NCBI RefSeq assembly: GCF_001642475.1
Contig: NW_019173934.1
Coordinates: forward strand, 186,001-250,000
Reading direction: 5' to 3'
Length of the DNA stretch: 64,000 nucleotides
Origin: Fonsecaea monophora
Lineage: Eukaryota; Ascomycota; Eurotiomycetes; Chaetothyriales; Herpotrichiellaceae
The translations under genes and the position numbers were made by a program. Shown here one piece after another: positions 9,939 through 20,669 of this stretch. Positions within the stretch are counted from its first letter, which is position 1. Each line of letters begins with the position of its first letter. The notes below the pieces were generated by a model, which did not search any database, had not been told where the DNA came from, and saw only the letters and a program-made list of their open reading frames with translations.

Positions 9939-11567
9939 ATGGTCCAGGCAGCGCAAGATGAAAGTCACTCTGGGGGTGAGACGGCTCCTCTCCTCGCGAA
10001 GTTCATTGATGCCGATCGTGTCCCTGGGCGACTAGCCCTTCGACTCTACATTTCGCACTCTCTGTCAACATGGAACTCCCGTGTATTCGAATTCGGGTCT
10101 GTCATTTACCTTGCGACCATATTCCCTGGAACCCTGAGACCAATGTCTATCTATGCCTTGACAAGAGGTATATGTATTATGATTTTGGCACCTGGTGTGG
10201 GACACTATATCGACACCGGCGATCGCCTGACTGTTGTCCGAGTGTCCATTGGTGCGACTGCTACAACACCTGAGACGCCACTAGCTGACGCATCACAGTT
10301 GTCCAACGTCTCGTCGTCGCAGTATCCTGCCTCTTGTTCTACATCCTCACAATGCCGACACTTTTGCAAGGCGCAGTCCAGAAAACGATATTCGCAACGC
10401 TCGTTGTCCTGGCATGTGCGGAAAAGCTGTGCTCCGTCATGAATCTGGTTTCTGTGGAAAAAGACTGGGTTAGTCGATCTGCTGGAAATGGTTTTCCGCT
10501 GACAAGATCCCGCAGTGCGTTGTGGTTGCAGGAAACAACCAGGCAGCCTTGCGCAGACTCAACGCACAAATGCGCCGCATCGACTTGCTTTGCAAGCTTC
10601 TTGGACCTCTCTTTATCGCTTCCGTGGATACTGCTTCGACTCGGGTCGCAATTATTGTCAATTTCGCGATGAATCTCCTCTCAGTTCCCATCGAGTATTT
10701 CGCCATCGCCCGGGTCTATCACGAGGTCCCGGCGCTTCAGGAGCCCAAAACAGCTGCAAGGTCAGAAGATTCACTCGAGCCCAAGCCGTTCCTCCGGCGA
10801 GCCTGGAACAGCCTCATGTACATGAGCACCAAGTCAGTGGCTGACTGTGGTCTCTATTTTCGTCATACGGTTTTCCTCCCTTCTGCTGCTGGTGCTTTGC
10901 TATATCTCACCGTGCTCAACTTTGGTGGTCAGATGGTCACTTTTCTCCTCGCTTCTGGCTACAAGTCGGGTGTGATAGGCGTTGCACGGACACTTAGTGT
11001 CAGCTTCGAAGTTCTTGCCACATGGTTCGCCCCTTGGCTCATCGCAAAGATCGGCCCTGTCAGAGCGGGCTTGTGGCTGAGCACATTGCAGGTCTTCCCC
11101 CTGATCGGGGGTACCATAGCATTCATTCTGCTGAAACCGTCCGCATTATCTGCCACAGCTCTTGTTGTGGGGACCATTGTTAGCCGTCTGGGGTTGAGAG
11201 GCTTTGATCTGTCCACTCAGCTTCTCGTTCAAGAGGTGAGTTTCTCCTGCGCTTTCCAACTAAAATGCTGACCATGTAGGCTGTTGAGGCTGAGTCACGT
11301 GGGGCATTCTCGACGGTTGAGGCTGCGTGGCAGAATATGTTCGAACTTCTCTCCTACATGGCGACACTCATATTTTCCCGCCCTGAATTGTTTGAATGGC
11401 CCGTTCTGATCTCCGTCGGTGCAGTGTCATGCGCTAGCTTGTTGTACCTTCGTTTCGCTTGGCGGCAAAGAGGTCATCTTATTCACACGGATGCGATTAT
11501 GAGTGCCTGGCGATACACATCCCGGGCGTGGGAAGTGCGCCAAGCTGGTGCGCGCGATGCGAGATAG
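9939..11567 (+). CDS. Ferroportin-family metal transporter (SLC40-like)
   Basis: Four exons, 9939-10251, 10299-10468, 10516-11235 and 11280-11567, with introns of 47, 47 and 44 nt, give 496 aa. The N-terminal LYISHSLSTWNSRVFEF, the IFPGTL segment, the QMRRIDLLCKLLGPLF block and the late RLGLRGFDLSTQLLVQE, AESRGAFSTVEAAWQNMFE blocks are typical of the ferroportin family, which exports Fe2+ (or related divalent metals) across membranes. By memory-based comparison, the site equal to Asp39 of the human protein is Ser and that equal to His43 is Glu, as in plant members, so metal choice may differ. In fungi the location (plasma membrane or vacuole) is not settled. It is divergent from a Zn2Cys6 regulator and near a heme-binding gene. 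Confidence 0.9.
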
Positions 11568-12249
11568 CGAAATCCGGCAAGATAACCAATGGCGCTTCTT
11601 ATTAAATCGGGTCTTATTTTAACGAAGCGGAAGCGGAGTCTTGGGGGGTTGTTCAGCACTCCCCTGAGGAACCCCTTCACTAGAGGAAGCGCGGACGTTT
11701 CATCAGATGGATGCAGTCTGATTCATAGCACTGACGTCTCCATCGGAACTGAATCTACAGTGCAAAACGCACAATTTTTTTACAAGTTTCCAACTAATAT
11801 TGCGGGCGCTTATTGTCAAAAACAGGTCTTCATGCAGCGGCCCCGGCGTGACACTCATCGCCTTTCTGTCCCAATCAGAGCGGTCCCGTGGATTATTAGA
11901 TTTGAACTTTCGAACAATGTTGTAAAGTCTGAACAGCATTGAGGACCTCGGTGCAGGGTATCTGGTTCCTACTATTATTCTAAGAGCGTAACGCACAACA
12001 GATGGAAGGGTGTAAACGCTGGATGGCAACAACGAGATCTTGCGCTGTTGTTCTTCCAGCGTGTAGTCGCATATACATGTTGATCATATAGGCCCCCCCC
12101 CCCCCCTCTTAAACCCCTGGTAAGTACCATGAGTAGAAAAAGCCAACAATCTCGCTGCCGAGGGATCGACAAAGACCTAGACAAAGAACAGACACTAGTT
12201 GCGGTCATTTTCTCCTATACAGCAGACCCGATTCTTTAAAGAGGTCGAT
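11568..12249. other. Gene-free interval with poly-C tract
   Basis: The ferroportin and cyclase genes converge here, so both 3' ends lie in this 682-bp gap. A run of 14 C (12093-12106) is the only structure I see. Confidence 0.5.
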
Positions 12250-13451
12250 TCACAGTATTGCAATGGCGTTAGGCGGCGACGCCACGCCTCCGACCACGTA
12301 CAGCGGGGCACTGGTGAAAAAGAAGGTCCATTTCTTCGCACCGTTACACACGACGGCGAGCTGCTCCAAGTTCCACAGCTCACCCAGGGGACAGCCCCAG
12401 TGCGCGAGAATCCATTCGTGCAGGTTGACGCCACCTTGAGTCCCGGGCACTTTCTTCCACAGGCTCGGACAACACTCAAACCCGACCGTGTCCCCCGCCA
12501 GCGCGGCGAAATGGCGGTTCCAAAGCCACCGCACCGTCTCCATGGACCTTTCCAGGCCGATATACGTGCCGGCGGAGAAGGTGGCGGCTCGCTCCTCGGG
12601 GGTGGCCTGGTCGTGCCACTCGATGAAGCCAAAGCGGATGATCAGAATGTCGCCGGTCCGAAATTGCACATTCTGGTATGCGGCCACGGCGTCCAGTTCG
12701 GCAACCGTCACGGCGAAGGACGTGTTGGGTGGTGCATAGGGCTGGCCGGTCTCCTGGCGCCAACGAGCATAATCTAGAAGGACCGCACGGCCGACGATGC
12801 CACCGCGCTCGACCCATTCTGTGAGAAGGCAGTAAGCATTTTATACGCCGCAATATCGAGGAGGGGTGCCTGTTGACACTAGGATATTGCGACAAACGTT
12901 CTGTGCATAGCAACGAGAATAAGGGGACTTACTGTGGATGCCATTCCTGTCGTGCCGTCCAGCTGCAATGTCGTCGTGGCTCACGCCGTTGTAGTACAGC
13001 GCGCTCTCCTGCAGCGCGATGTGCCGCAGTCCATCCCACTGAGAACTCGCCTGGGTGTTGAACCGGAGGGCGTCGTCGAACCCGTACTTGTCGTACCTCC
13101 CGCCCTGTTTGAGAGATATCACCTCGTGTTCGGGTTGTCGGCGTCCGGCAAGAGGCGGGAAGTGGTCCAGGGCCAAGTCGAGCGACACGGTTTTTCCGAG
13201 CTGGATCTCGTGTTTGGCTGCGATGATGGTCTCTGGCGTGAGTAGATTAAGTGCTGGGGTTCGCCTCACGTTTTAGTATCTAGACTCTAGTAGGCGGGCG
13301 GAAAAGGGTGAGGAAGTGAGAAATGCACACGGATATAGACCGACACTGACATACTTCCAAGTTGGTCGTCTTCTCCCCATAGGCCCCAGGCGTTACCTTG
13401 AGGCTGGCCTGGGACGGGAGGTAAGGAATCAAAGTCAGGGATGGATTGCAT
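12250..13451 (-). CDS. Cyclase-family protein (kynurenine formamidase-like fold)
   Basis: Three exons, 13451-13355, 13253-12933 and 12818-12250, with introns of 101 and 114 nt, give 328 aa. The first exon (MQSIPDFDSLPPVPG, AWGLWGEDDQLG) joins the second to yield DDQLG-TLNLLTPETI, the conserved opening of fungal cyclase-like proteins. Next come FNTQASSQWDGLRH, the GIHKWVERGGIVGRAVLLDY block at the second junction, and the end block containing HEWILAHWGCPLGELWNLEQL. Members of this superfamily use metal-bound water to hydrolyse amide or ring bonds, as in kynurenine formamidase and isatin hydrolase; the substrate here is unknown. It is divergent from a Zn2Cys6 gene 409 bp away, a possible regulator. 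A decayed copy of its 3' end lies at 5515-5758. Confidence 0.88.
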
Positions 13452-13860
13452 GGGTATCGTCTGGGCTCCTTTTTTTGCAAGTCTTGTTGTCGGATATTGA
13501 AGTCATTTTTACAAAATCAACACCAGTACACGACACAGAAGATTTCTTCGGCAGTCCCGCGGGATCTTTTGTTTCCGAAACAGTGGGAGCTGGGAGATGG
13601 TAGCTGGTGAGCTGAAGGACAAGTCCACAAGGCTGTCGGGCAGCCTCGTCAATCCCGAATCCCGTCGATGATTCCGAGGTCGACGAGGCTGCGATTCGCC
13701 GCCTCCGCGATTGTGGGACTGACTTCAACCAGCATTCCCGAAACCCAAGGACGTCCCTCATCCTCAATCCTACTCCCTTCTCTTTTGCAGGTCGCTTCTT
13801 GAAACCCTTGGGCAGTAGTTGCATTATCGCTCTATCTCGTCCTCTTAATGTGGCTAAGAT
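13452..13860. promoter_or_regulatory. Divergent promoter between cyclase and Zn2Cys6 genes
   Basis: The 409-bp interval separates two divergent starts. No single strong motif stands out, and the open frames here look accidental. Confidence 0.4.
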
Positions 13861-16334
13861 ATGGAGTCCTTCCAGAGCATCCCGTCACCCACCAATTGGC
13901 AGGATCCAACAGTCCCGCGACGACGAAAGTACGTCTCGCGTGCGTGGTGAGTCTCTTAGGGGCCCAAGTATTTTCTGTAAGCCACGTTCTCATCGCGGTA
14001 TAGTCTCGACTGCTCTAGGCGCAAAGTCAAGGTATTTACTATCAAATCGCACGGCAACGTGCAACGTGCACCTGACCTGACCTGATCAGTGTAGTGGAGA
14101 ACAGCCTTGCCATCATTGCCACGCGGCCAATGTCGAATGTGTCTATTCTGATACCAGGAAGCGACGAGCTATTCGCCGTAACAGACCTGATGCGGCTGCC
14201 GCTGCCAATGTCGCCGCCACTGTCCGCTCGCCTGTTGTGGTTGATGACCCTGCCAATGGACAACCGGCCACCATGGCTACGACCCAAACAGGCACACAGG
14301 ATGACCAGTCGCCTGAAACCATAAGAGCCGAGATTGCTGCCATCATGGATCGGGTTGCCATGCTCGAACGAAGAGCCACCGAGTTGGAGAGCCCCGAGTC
14401 GGATATGACACCCAAACCAGACAGAGTCAACCTCGTCGCCAGCAAACATTCGTTTGGGGTCGACTTGCCACCCGAATCAGAAGACACACCATACCCAGAC
14501 AGCCTCGCAACGTCCGTTACCGAAGATTCTTGTCGAGGCGGCTCGAGCTCCTTGGAAGCCATCGCAGCCCTGAACCGCATTCTCGGGGATGAGCCGCAAC
14601 AGACACCGCCTCGATCCACGGCAACAGCACTCGCACGGTGTCCCTTTTCTGACACGGGGAGCTTTCCAGATTGTTGTAAAGCGGACATTCAACGGTGGGA
14701 TCCACGACGAAAGCCTCAAGGCTTGGAGCTCATGCTGCAAGTGTGCAAGATCTTCTTCTCCAGCCAGAATCCACATTGTGAGCCATGTCACTGTCGTATC
14801 CAAAGAGACGAGATTGACTGATGATCGTATTCGACAGGTCCATGCCTCAATGAAGCGCAGTTTCTGGCGCAAATGGAGTTTTACCTCAATCGCGACACCA
14901 CCTGGCACAATAATATGGATACGCTCCAGTTTGTGGCCTTGGTCAACCTCATCGTCGCCGAAGTCAAGATTCTCCACGAACATTGCGCCTCAACCGAAGA
15001 GACACCTCCAGGCTGGCAAGAGTTCCTCCGAGCAGACCATCTCCTACAACACGTCACTTGGCTGGGACGCGGAAACCTGGCGACCATCCAGATCCTGCTG
15101 ATCAAGTGTACGTACCTGCAACACGCCGAGAAGCTGAATGCGGCGTACGACACCATCGGCACCGCCGTGCGACTGTGCTATCAGATCAACCTGCATGACC
15201 AGAACACGTGGCACAACCGCACCACCTTCGACGTCACCATGCGCCGGCGGATCTTCTGGTCTCTGTTCTATCTCGACCGAAGCGTCTCGTTAATGAGTGG
15301 GTTGCCGTACCTGATCAAGGATGTCGACGCCGTCGTCGACCTCCCACGATGTCTGGACGACCGCGAATTCAGCCCCAGCTGCCCAGCACCGGCAGAGAAC
15401 CCCGAGTGCTCGCCCATCCCGTACCTCCGCAACATGATCGAGTGGGGGAAGCTCTCTTCCGAGATCTGGGACAATATGTTTTCCAAAAAGGCGCCGCGAC
15501 CCGTCAGTCAGGACTTTATTGCGACCACCGACGCCCGGATTGTCTCGTTGAGCGCCAACTTGCCGGTCGGGCTGCAGTGGAATCCCGACGTGCTGGCGTC
15601 TTGGGACACGGACCGCCATCCTCTGTACCTTTTGCGCCAGCGAATTGTCCTCCATCTGGTAAGGAATATCCCCACACCCCCGTTCTAGTTAGCCTGAATC
15701 CATCTGACGCTCATCTACCTAGTTCATCAATCACTTGCGGATCCTCATACGGCAAGAAGAGTTGATCAGTCTCCAATACAGTCAGAAGGTCGCCGAGACG
15801 TCGCTGTCCCTGGCCGCCAGCTCCGTCCAAGCCATCCACGGCTACCACAAATCGCCCTGGCGCCGCGGCGTCGAGCGGTACTCGTCGGTGGTGTATCTGA
15901 CCGTGGCCATCGTCCCGCTGATCTGCCTGATCATCAACAAGAACATCGCGGTCCACATCCGCGCCGCCGCGACCGAGTCGTTCAAGATCGCCCTCGCCAT
16001 CCTCACCGACATCTCCGAGGGATTTGCCCTGGCGCGCCGCACGCTCCAGCGCCTCCGCCGCCTCATCGACGCGGCCAACAAGGTCGTGGCCGTCGACAGC
16101 GACGACCGGAACATGACGGATGCCGGTGGCGACGTTGGACCCACGGAGCTCCTGCCCAATGCCGTCGAGCCTCCCACCGCGTTGAACCTCTTCGACGAGA
16201 CCCTCCTACTCGGCGGCGACCCGGGCATGGACGAGAGCTCCGACGACTTTCTCAGCGGGCTCCTGACCACCTTTGCGAGTGGAGATGGTTTTGATTATGC
16301 CGATTGTAATCTAGATGACCACCAGTATCGTTAG
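13861..16334 (+). CDS. Zn2Cys6 transcription factor with fungal-specific regulatory domain
   Basis: Five exons, 13861-13946, 14004-14031, 14090-14777, 14838-15658 and 15723-16334, give 744 aa; exon 2 is only 28 nt. Splicing assembles KYVSRACLDCSRRKVK then CSGEQPCHHC, a binuclear cluster C-x2-C-x6-C-x5-C-x2-C-x6-C at about residues 29-55 that no unspliced frame shows. A short heptad-like segment (IAAIMDRVAMLERRATELE) could be a dimerisation helix. The middle homology region (PF04082 type) runs from about NPHCPCLNEAQFLAQMEFYLNRD through MRRRIFWSLFYLDRSVSLMSGLP. It is a nuclear regulator by family. It is divergent from the cyclase gene, a common layout for a local regulator and its target. Confidence 0.88.
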
Positions 16335-17474
16335 AAAAATTTGTCTCTCTGCCGCCCCCCAACGCCATCGGTCTAGACCAAGAGTTCCTCCTCGGCCCTA
16401 ACTGCACGTTGCAGCCAGTGGAGACTGACTGCACGATGAATTGGAACTTGGAGAGAAAGCCACGGCTTTATATAATGCCTTTTCTTGACGTTTGGACTGT
16501 TTGGACTGTTTGGATCGTTTGTCGTTTGTCGTGCACGGTAGGTGCACAGTAGACACGCCCTCCCTGTTCCTTTTACCTTTGGTTCCGGATGGTCATTCTC
16601 TGTTCGTGATTTTTGCCTCTACCCTTGGATGCAGGTGGTGGGCCTTCCTTGTTCATGTTCTTTGTCGTTGTCGTTGGTTCTTGTTGTCTCTCGGACTGAC
16701 TCTCGGTTCACCCGTCTCTCATACCTGGTCCCGCTTGGCAGTGTCTCAACAGGCAAACAGGCCGGCTCTTTCCGCTGTATACGACGAATCCTCTACGGAT
16801 ATCTAGTAAGTACTTCGAAGTAGGATGGAGACAACGTACATACCAGCGCGAATAGAGGTGCATTCACGCAGTGGAGCTCTACGGTAGATTTAGGTGTAGA
16901 TGTATGTATGTATATCGCTCGTCCTCGTCGCTACTGAGCAGGGCTACTTACTTCCTAGGCCCCGTATATCCTGCGACATGTACATATATCTGTCGCTGGT
17001 CCTGCAGTTCTGTTGTGTTGTCCTACCAGAGCATCCACGCCCGTTCACATGTCCCGCTCCCGTCCTGTCCAGCATTGTGATTTCTGTAAGAAGTATTCGT
17101 CGGGAGACGACAGTCTGAACAAGAGAACAGAGACCGCGCCCGCGCCCTCGCCCGCGCCCTCGCCCTCGTCCTGGCCCGGCGGTCTATTGTCCTGGGTTTG
17201 ATCTGGTGCTGGTATTGTCTAGTCTAGTCTGTAGTGAATGAATCTCGCGTCTTGGTTATCCATTCTCTACAACAACCATACAAATACACACAAGTTACTC
17301 TCAGGAAGACCTGTGCGGATTTACGTGGCACATACATAACGGACAGCAGTGAGAACGCCAGGGCCCATTCTCTCGCCCCAAAACGATGCCGTAACAAGCA
17401 AACCTTGTACCTTTTCCTTGCGACCTTTATCCCTTGTCCTTTTGCCCCTTTGTCCCCCCAGTCCGGCCATCGAG
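16335..17474. other. Gene-free interval, low-complexity in parts
   Basis: Nothing protein-like is recognised in this 1.1-kb stretch. It contains a repeated TTTGGACTG (16490-16512), a CGCCCTCGC-type tandem run near 17137-17166 and TATA-like stretches near 16470. Confidence 0.4.
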
Positions 17475-18050
17475 ATGGGTTTCAATCCCTGGGTCCCAAA
17501 CCGAAGACAAAGAGCGGGCTACATGGCCATGATCGCCGAGAACGGTATGTATTTCAAGACACTCCAGCATCCAGCATCCAGCAGCTGGCGACTCAGAAAA
17601 GTGCCACTGTCTATCCCGTCGTGTTGCTGTTCTGGTGTCTTTCATATCTGCACCTTGACTAAATGATGTGCTCTTCTATTGACAGGCAACTTTGGGGATA
17701 TGTTCTGGGCCTCGAGTGTCCGTATTCGCCATCACAATCGCAGCCGCAACCGGATTCGCGAGAACGGGCTAGGTCCAGGTGCAGAGCCGGATACCTGGTC
17801 TCTGGACAACCATGCCGGGAGTGACGTCGGCGATGTGGTTGGGCTTAAGCGAGAGATTAAGCAGGAAGAAGGGAAGGAGATCAAGAAGGAAGAGGTCAAG
17901 ATCGAGGTCAAGAGGGAGGATGGCGACGACGAGGAGAAACAGAAGCAGGTATTGGTAAAAGAAGAGGACACGAACACGGACATGGACATGGACGACGTGG
18001 CTGTAAAGATCAAGATCAAGGTGGAGGCAGAGGAAGAGGAGAAGAGATAG
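17475..18050 (+). CDS. Small Lys/Glu-rich protein with clustered SUMO-consensus motifs
   Basis: Two exons, 17475-17544 and 17686-18050, over a 141-nt intron (donor GTATGT, acceptor TGACAG) give 144 aa. The start MGFNPWVPNRRQRAGYMAMIAENG and the following NFGDMFWASS look like coding sequence with a conserved-type N-terminus, then an Arg-rich patch (about 35-48). From residue 77 the chain is almost purely charged and holds seven psi-K-x-E sites: LKRE 77-80, IKQE 81-84, IKKE 89-92, VKIE 94-97, VKRE 98-101, VKEE 114-117 and IKVE 134-137. That is the consensus for SUMO attachment, although Lys/Glu-rich tails reach it easily by composition. I do not recognise the family. The gene could be spurious in its second half if the splice is wrong. 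Confidence 0.5.
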
Positions 18051-18649
18051 ACGAAGGGACAACATCCTATCAAACGCACTCACTCGTCTCTTCCCGCGCT
18101 TCTCCCCCTGCTGAGGTACTGGGTTATTGGGCCACCTGACCAGAGAGGAGGCTGGTAGAAGCACAGGCGAGACTCGGACACCACCCCTTGTGAGTCGGTC
18201 TGCTCGAACAACAACCAAGCCGGCTGGACAGACACGACAGGACAAGCGAGGCTGCGAGGCTGCGAGCTACCAAGACAAAAAGGGGCGCCACAGAACGGAC
18301 GGACGGTCCAGAACGCACGGGCCAGGCCAACACACCTAGATTAGATACTTCTTAAGTACAAATACCAAGAAAAGACTGACTGGTCGAACGAAGTAACTAA
18401 CTACCTGTAATCTGGCCCACCCACCAAACAAGCTCACACAGATCCACCCTCGACCCTGGCTTGACCCTCTTGCCCACAAGAGAGTCTGATCCGTCCCTTG
18501 TCCCGTGCCATACTAGTGCATGCATGGCATGCATGACATGCATATACAAAATGTATCTATGTGTATGTGTATGTATGAGTCTATTGCCATGACGGACCAC
18601 CACCTCCTCCAGCAGCTCCAGCTCCACAGCTCTCCTCCTCCCCTTGTAA
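18051..18649. other. Gene-free interval between convergent genes
   Basis: This 599-bp gap holds the 3' ends of the Lys/Glu-rich gene and the UNC93-like gene. A short CATGCATG-type tract and a TATGTG microsatellite (about 18515-18575) are visible; no gene is seen. Confidence 0.45.
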
Positions 18650-20669
18650 TCACGCCTTGACCTCCTCAGCCACGCCAATGGCCTCCTTGCCCGTGGTGGC
18701 GCCGGCAGTGGCCTCCTCGTCCGGCTGTGAAGTGCCCTTGGACACGCCATCTATCACAATGGTGTGGTCGTGCTCCTCTTGGACGTGCTTGGGGATCGTC
18801 ACCTCGTCCTCGGTGAAGTACTTCGTCTCGTCGATGTGGTAGAGCGCCAGGTATCCCATCGCAATGACCCCGGCAGTGTAGAACGCAAATAGAGCACCGG
18901 ATTCTTTCAAGAACGGCACGCCCATGCTGTCGACACCAAAGTCGATGGCTTCTCCGGCGGCCATGAATCCTCGGAAGACACCCTAAGTCATGGCAACGTT
19001 AGTCCTGGGGGGGATTTTTGATACCTTATAGATAGGGAGGGGGGGAGACACTCACGGCATTGTTGGCAGCCGCGCGGGGATTGTTGGTGAAACAGCCCAA
19101 AAAGTAGAGGATCATGTATTGGAACAGCGAGCACGACACCCAGTTCAGCATGAACAGCACAAAGATGGCCCCAAAGTCGGGGTCGTTCCAGTCCAAGGGA
19201 GGCGACGGCGGGTTGTTCCTGTCGTAGTTGCGCGTCCGCACCATCTCCCAGATGTAGGCGCCAATCACGGGGACGCCAGTAATGGCAAGGCCGATTTGGG
19301 CTCGGGTTCGTCGACGCACTTGAGATTCAGGTCCGTTAGTAGTCAACCATATAATAGAAGAAGAAGCGCAGAGGAGGTGTTTTCTGGTACAAGGCTGATG
19401 GTGAATGGATTGAGGTCCACTTACGCTTTTCGTTGTCAAGAAGCAACGTCAACAGCCAACCGCAGATGATCTGCAGCGTCACAGAGCAGAATCCCAGCAG
19501 ACTGCGGGCGCGGAGACTGTTGCGGAAGGCATTGGCACTGCCGCCGTAGACGAGGAAGCATTCGCTGACGGCAAACGCAGGGATCTGCACCAGGTCAGTC
19601 GTCATTCACAGAGTATCTCGCGCGCAACGTACCATGACGAGCATTCGCCAATCCTTGAAAGCTTCGAGATTCCCCTTGAATTCGTCCCAGAAGGGCCGGG
19701 CTTTGACCACGGCAATGTTGGTCCCGTCGTCTCGCACCACCTTCTCCGGAGGCCGCAACAGAAACGCCAGCGCGCAGCCGACAAAGTCCATGACGATGAA
19801 TACGATGTAGACCGCTGGGGGGACACCGTCACTGGTCGCCTAGTCTCGTGTCAGTATCGTGAGTGAAAATGAAGGTCGAACACGGTCGTGAGTACCTTGT
19901 TGTGATTGATGATGAGAGGGATCAGCCCGCCGATTGCAGCGCCGAGGGCCTGGAGGTTGATAGATATCGCCACGAACTTTCCACGTTCGTTCTCCTCGGA
20001 ATACGACATGGACAGGTATCCGGAAGTCACGTAGATCAAACCCGCAGAGATCTGGAGCAACGCTTAGCAAGATTCATAGTCGCCAATACCTGGCTTTTTT
20101 TTCTTACACCAATCTGCGAATACCTGTTAGCTTAAATCCGGTCAAGACGGTGCGCCGAGCAATTGTGTCCATAGAGCAAACACTGGTGTGTAAGAGGCAG
20201 ACTTACGCAGACAGCGGCAATAATAGGAAACGTCTCTTTGCCGTGCTGGTCAAAGTACCACAGACTCCCGACGTAGAGAATGTATCCGATAACACCAAAC
20301 TATACAGGTTCGATTAGTATATCCTTCTTTCGACGACCGAGCCATCACGGGTAACGTACAAAGGCAGTCAAGGCAGGGCCGATCGTATTCAGAATAGTCC
20401 CCCCGAACCAGGCTGAGACGGCATACACGGCGCACAGAGTAGCATTGGCGATTTGGACGACCTCGAACGAGTTGGGTTTACCACCTCCGGCGCCCAGGAG
20501 GTTGAGAGCGGCATAAAGCCCTCCGGTCAGGCCGATGAGGATGCCACCGATGAAGTTTTGCCTGCGTGTCCGTCAGAACCAAGCATTGAATATGTGATAC
20601 AGTACCAGGGGGGACTCACCAGTATGGGCTGTTAAGCCTGAGCCTGGGAATACCCAGACCGTAGGCCAT
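18650..20669 (-). CDS. UNC93-like MFS transporter
   Basis: Nine exons on the minus strand, 20669-20620, 20561-20360, 20299-20207, 20113-20108, 20051-19896, 19839-19633, 19584-19425, 19318-19056 and 18982-18650, give 489 aa with all phases consistent. Exon 4 is a 6-nt microexon coding Ile-Gly; skipping it also keeps frame. Membrane segments alternate through the chain, including SPYWQNFIGGILIGLTGG, the AGLIYVTSGYL helix, the YIVFIVMDFVGCALAFLL helix and the final FAFYTAGVIAMGYLALY. The TSGYLSMSYSEENERGKF loop and GGLYAALNLLGAGG are characteristic of fungal UNC93/DUF895-type MFS proteins. The transported ligand is unknown for the fungal group. The C-terminal tail of about 60 residues is acidic and cytosolic. 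Confidence 0.88.

Noticed and set aside
9786..9968. A minus-strand frame coding a Gly-Arg repeat
   Set aside because: It is only the reverse reading of the CCTCTT microsatellite; nothing else supports a gene.
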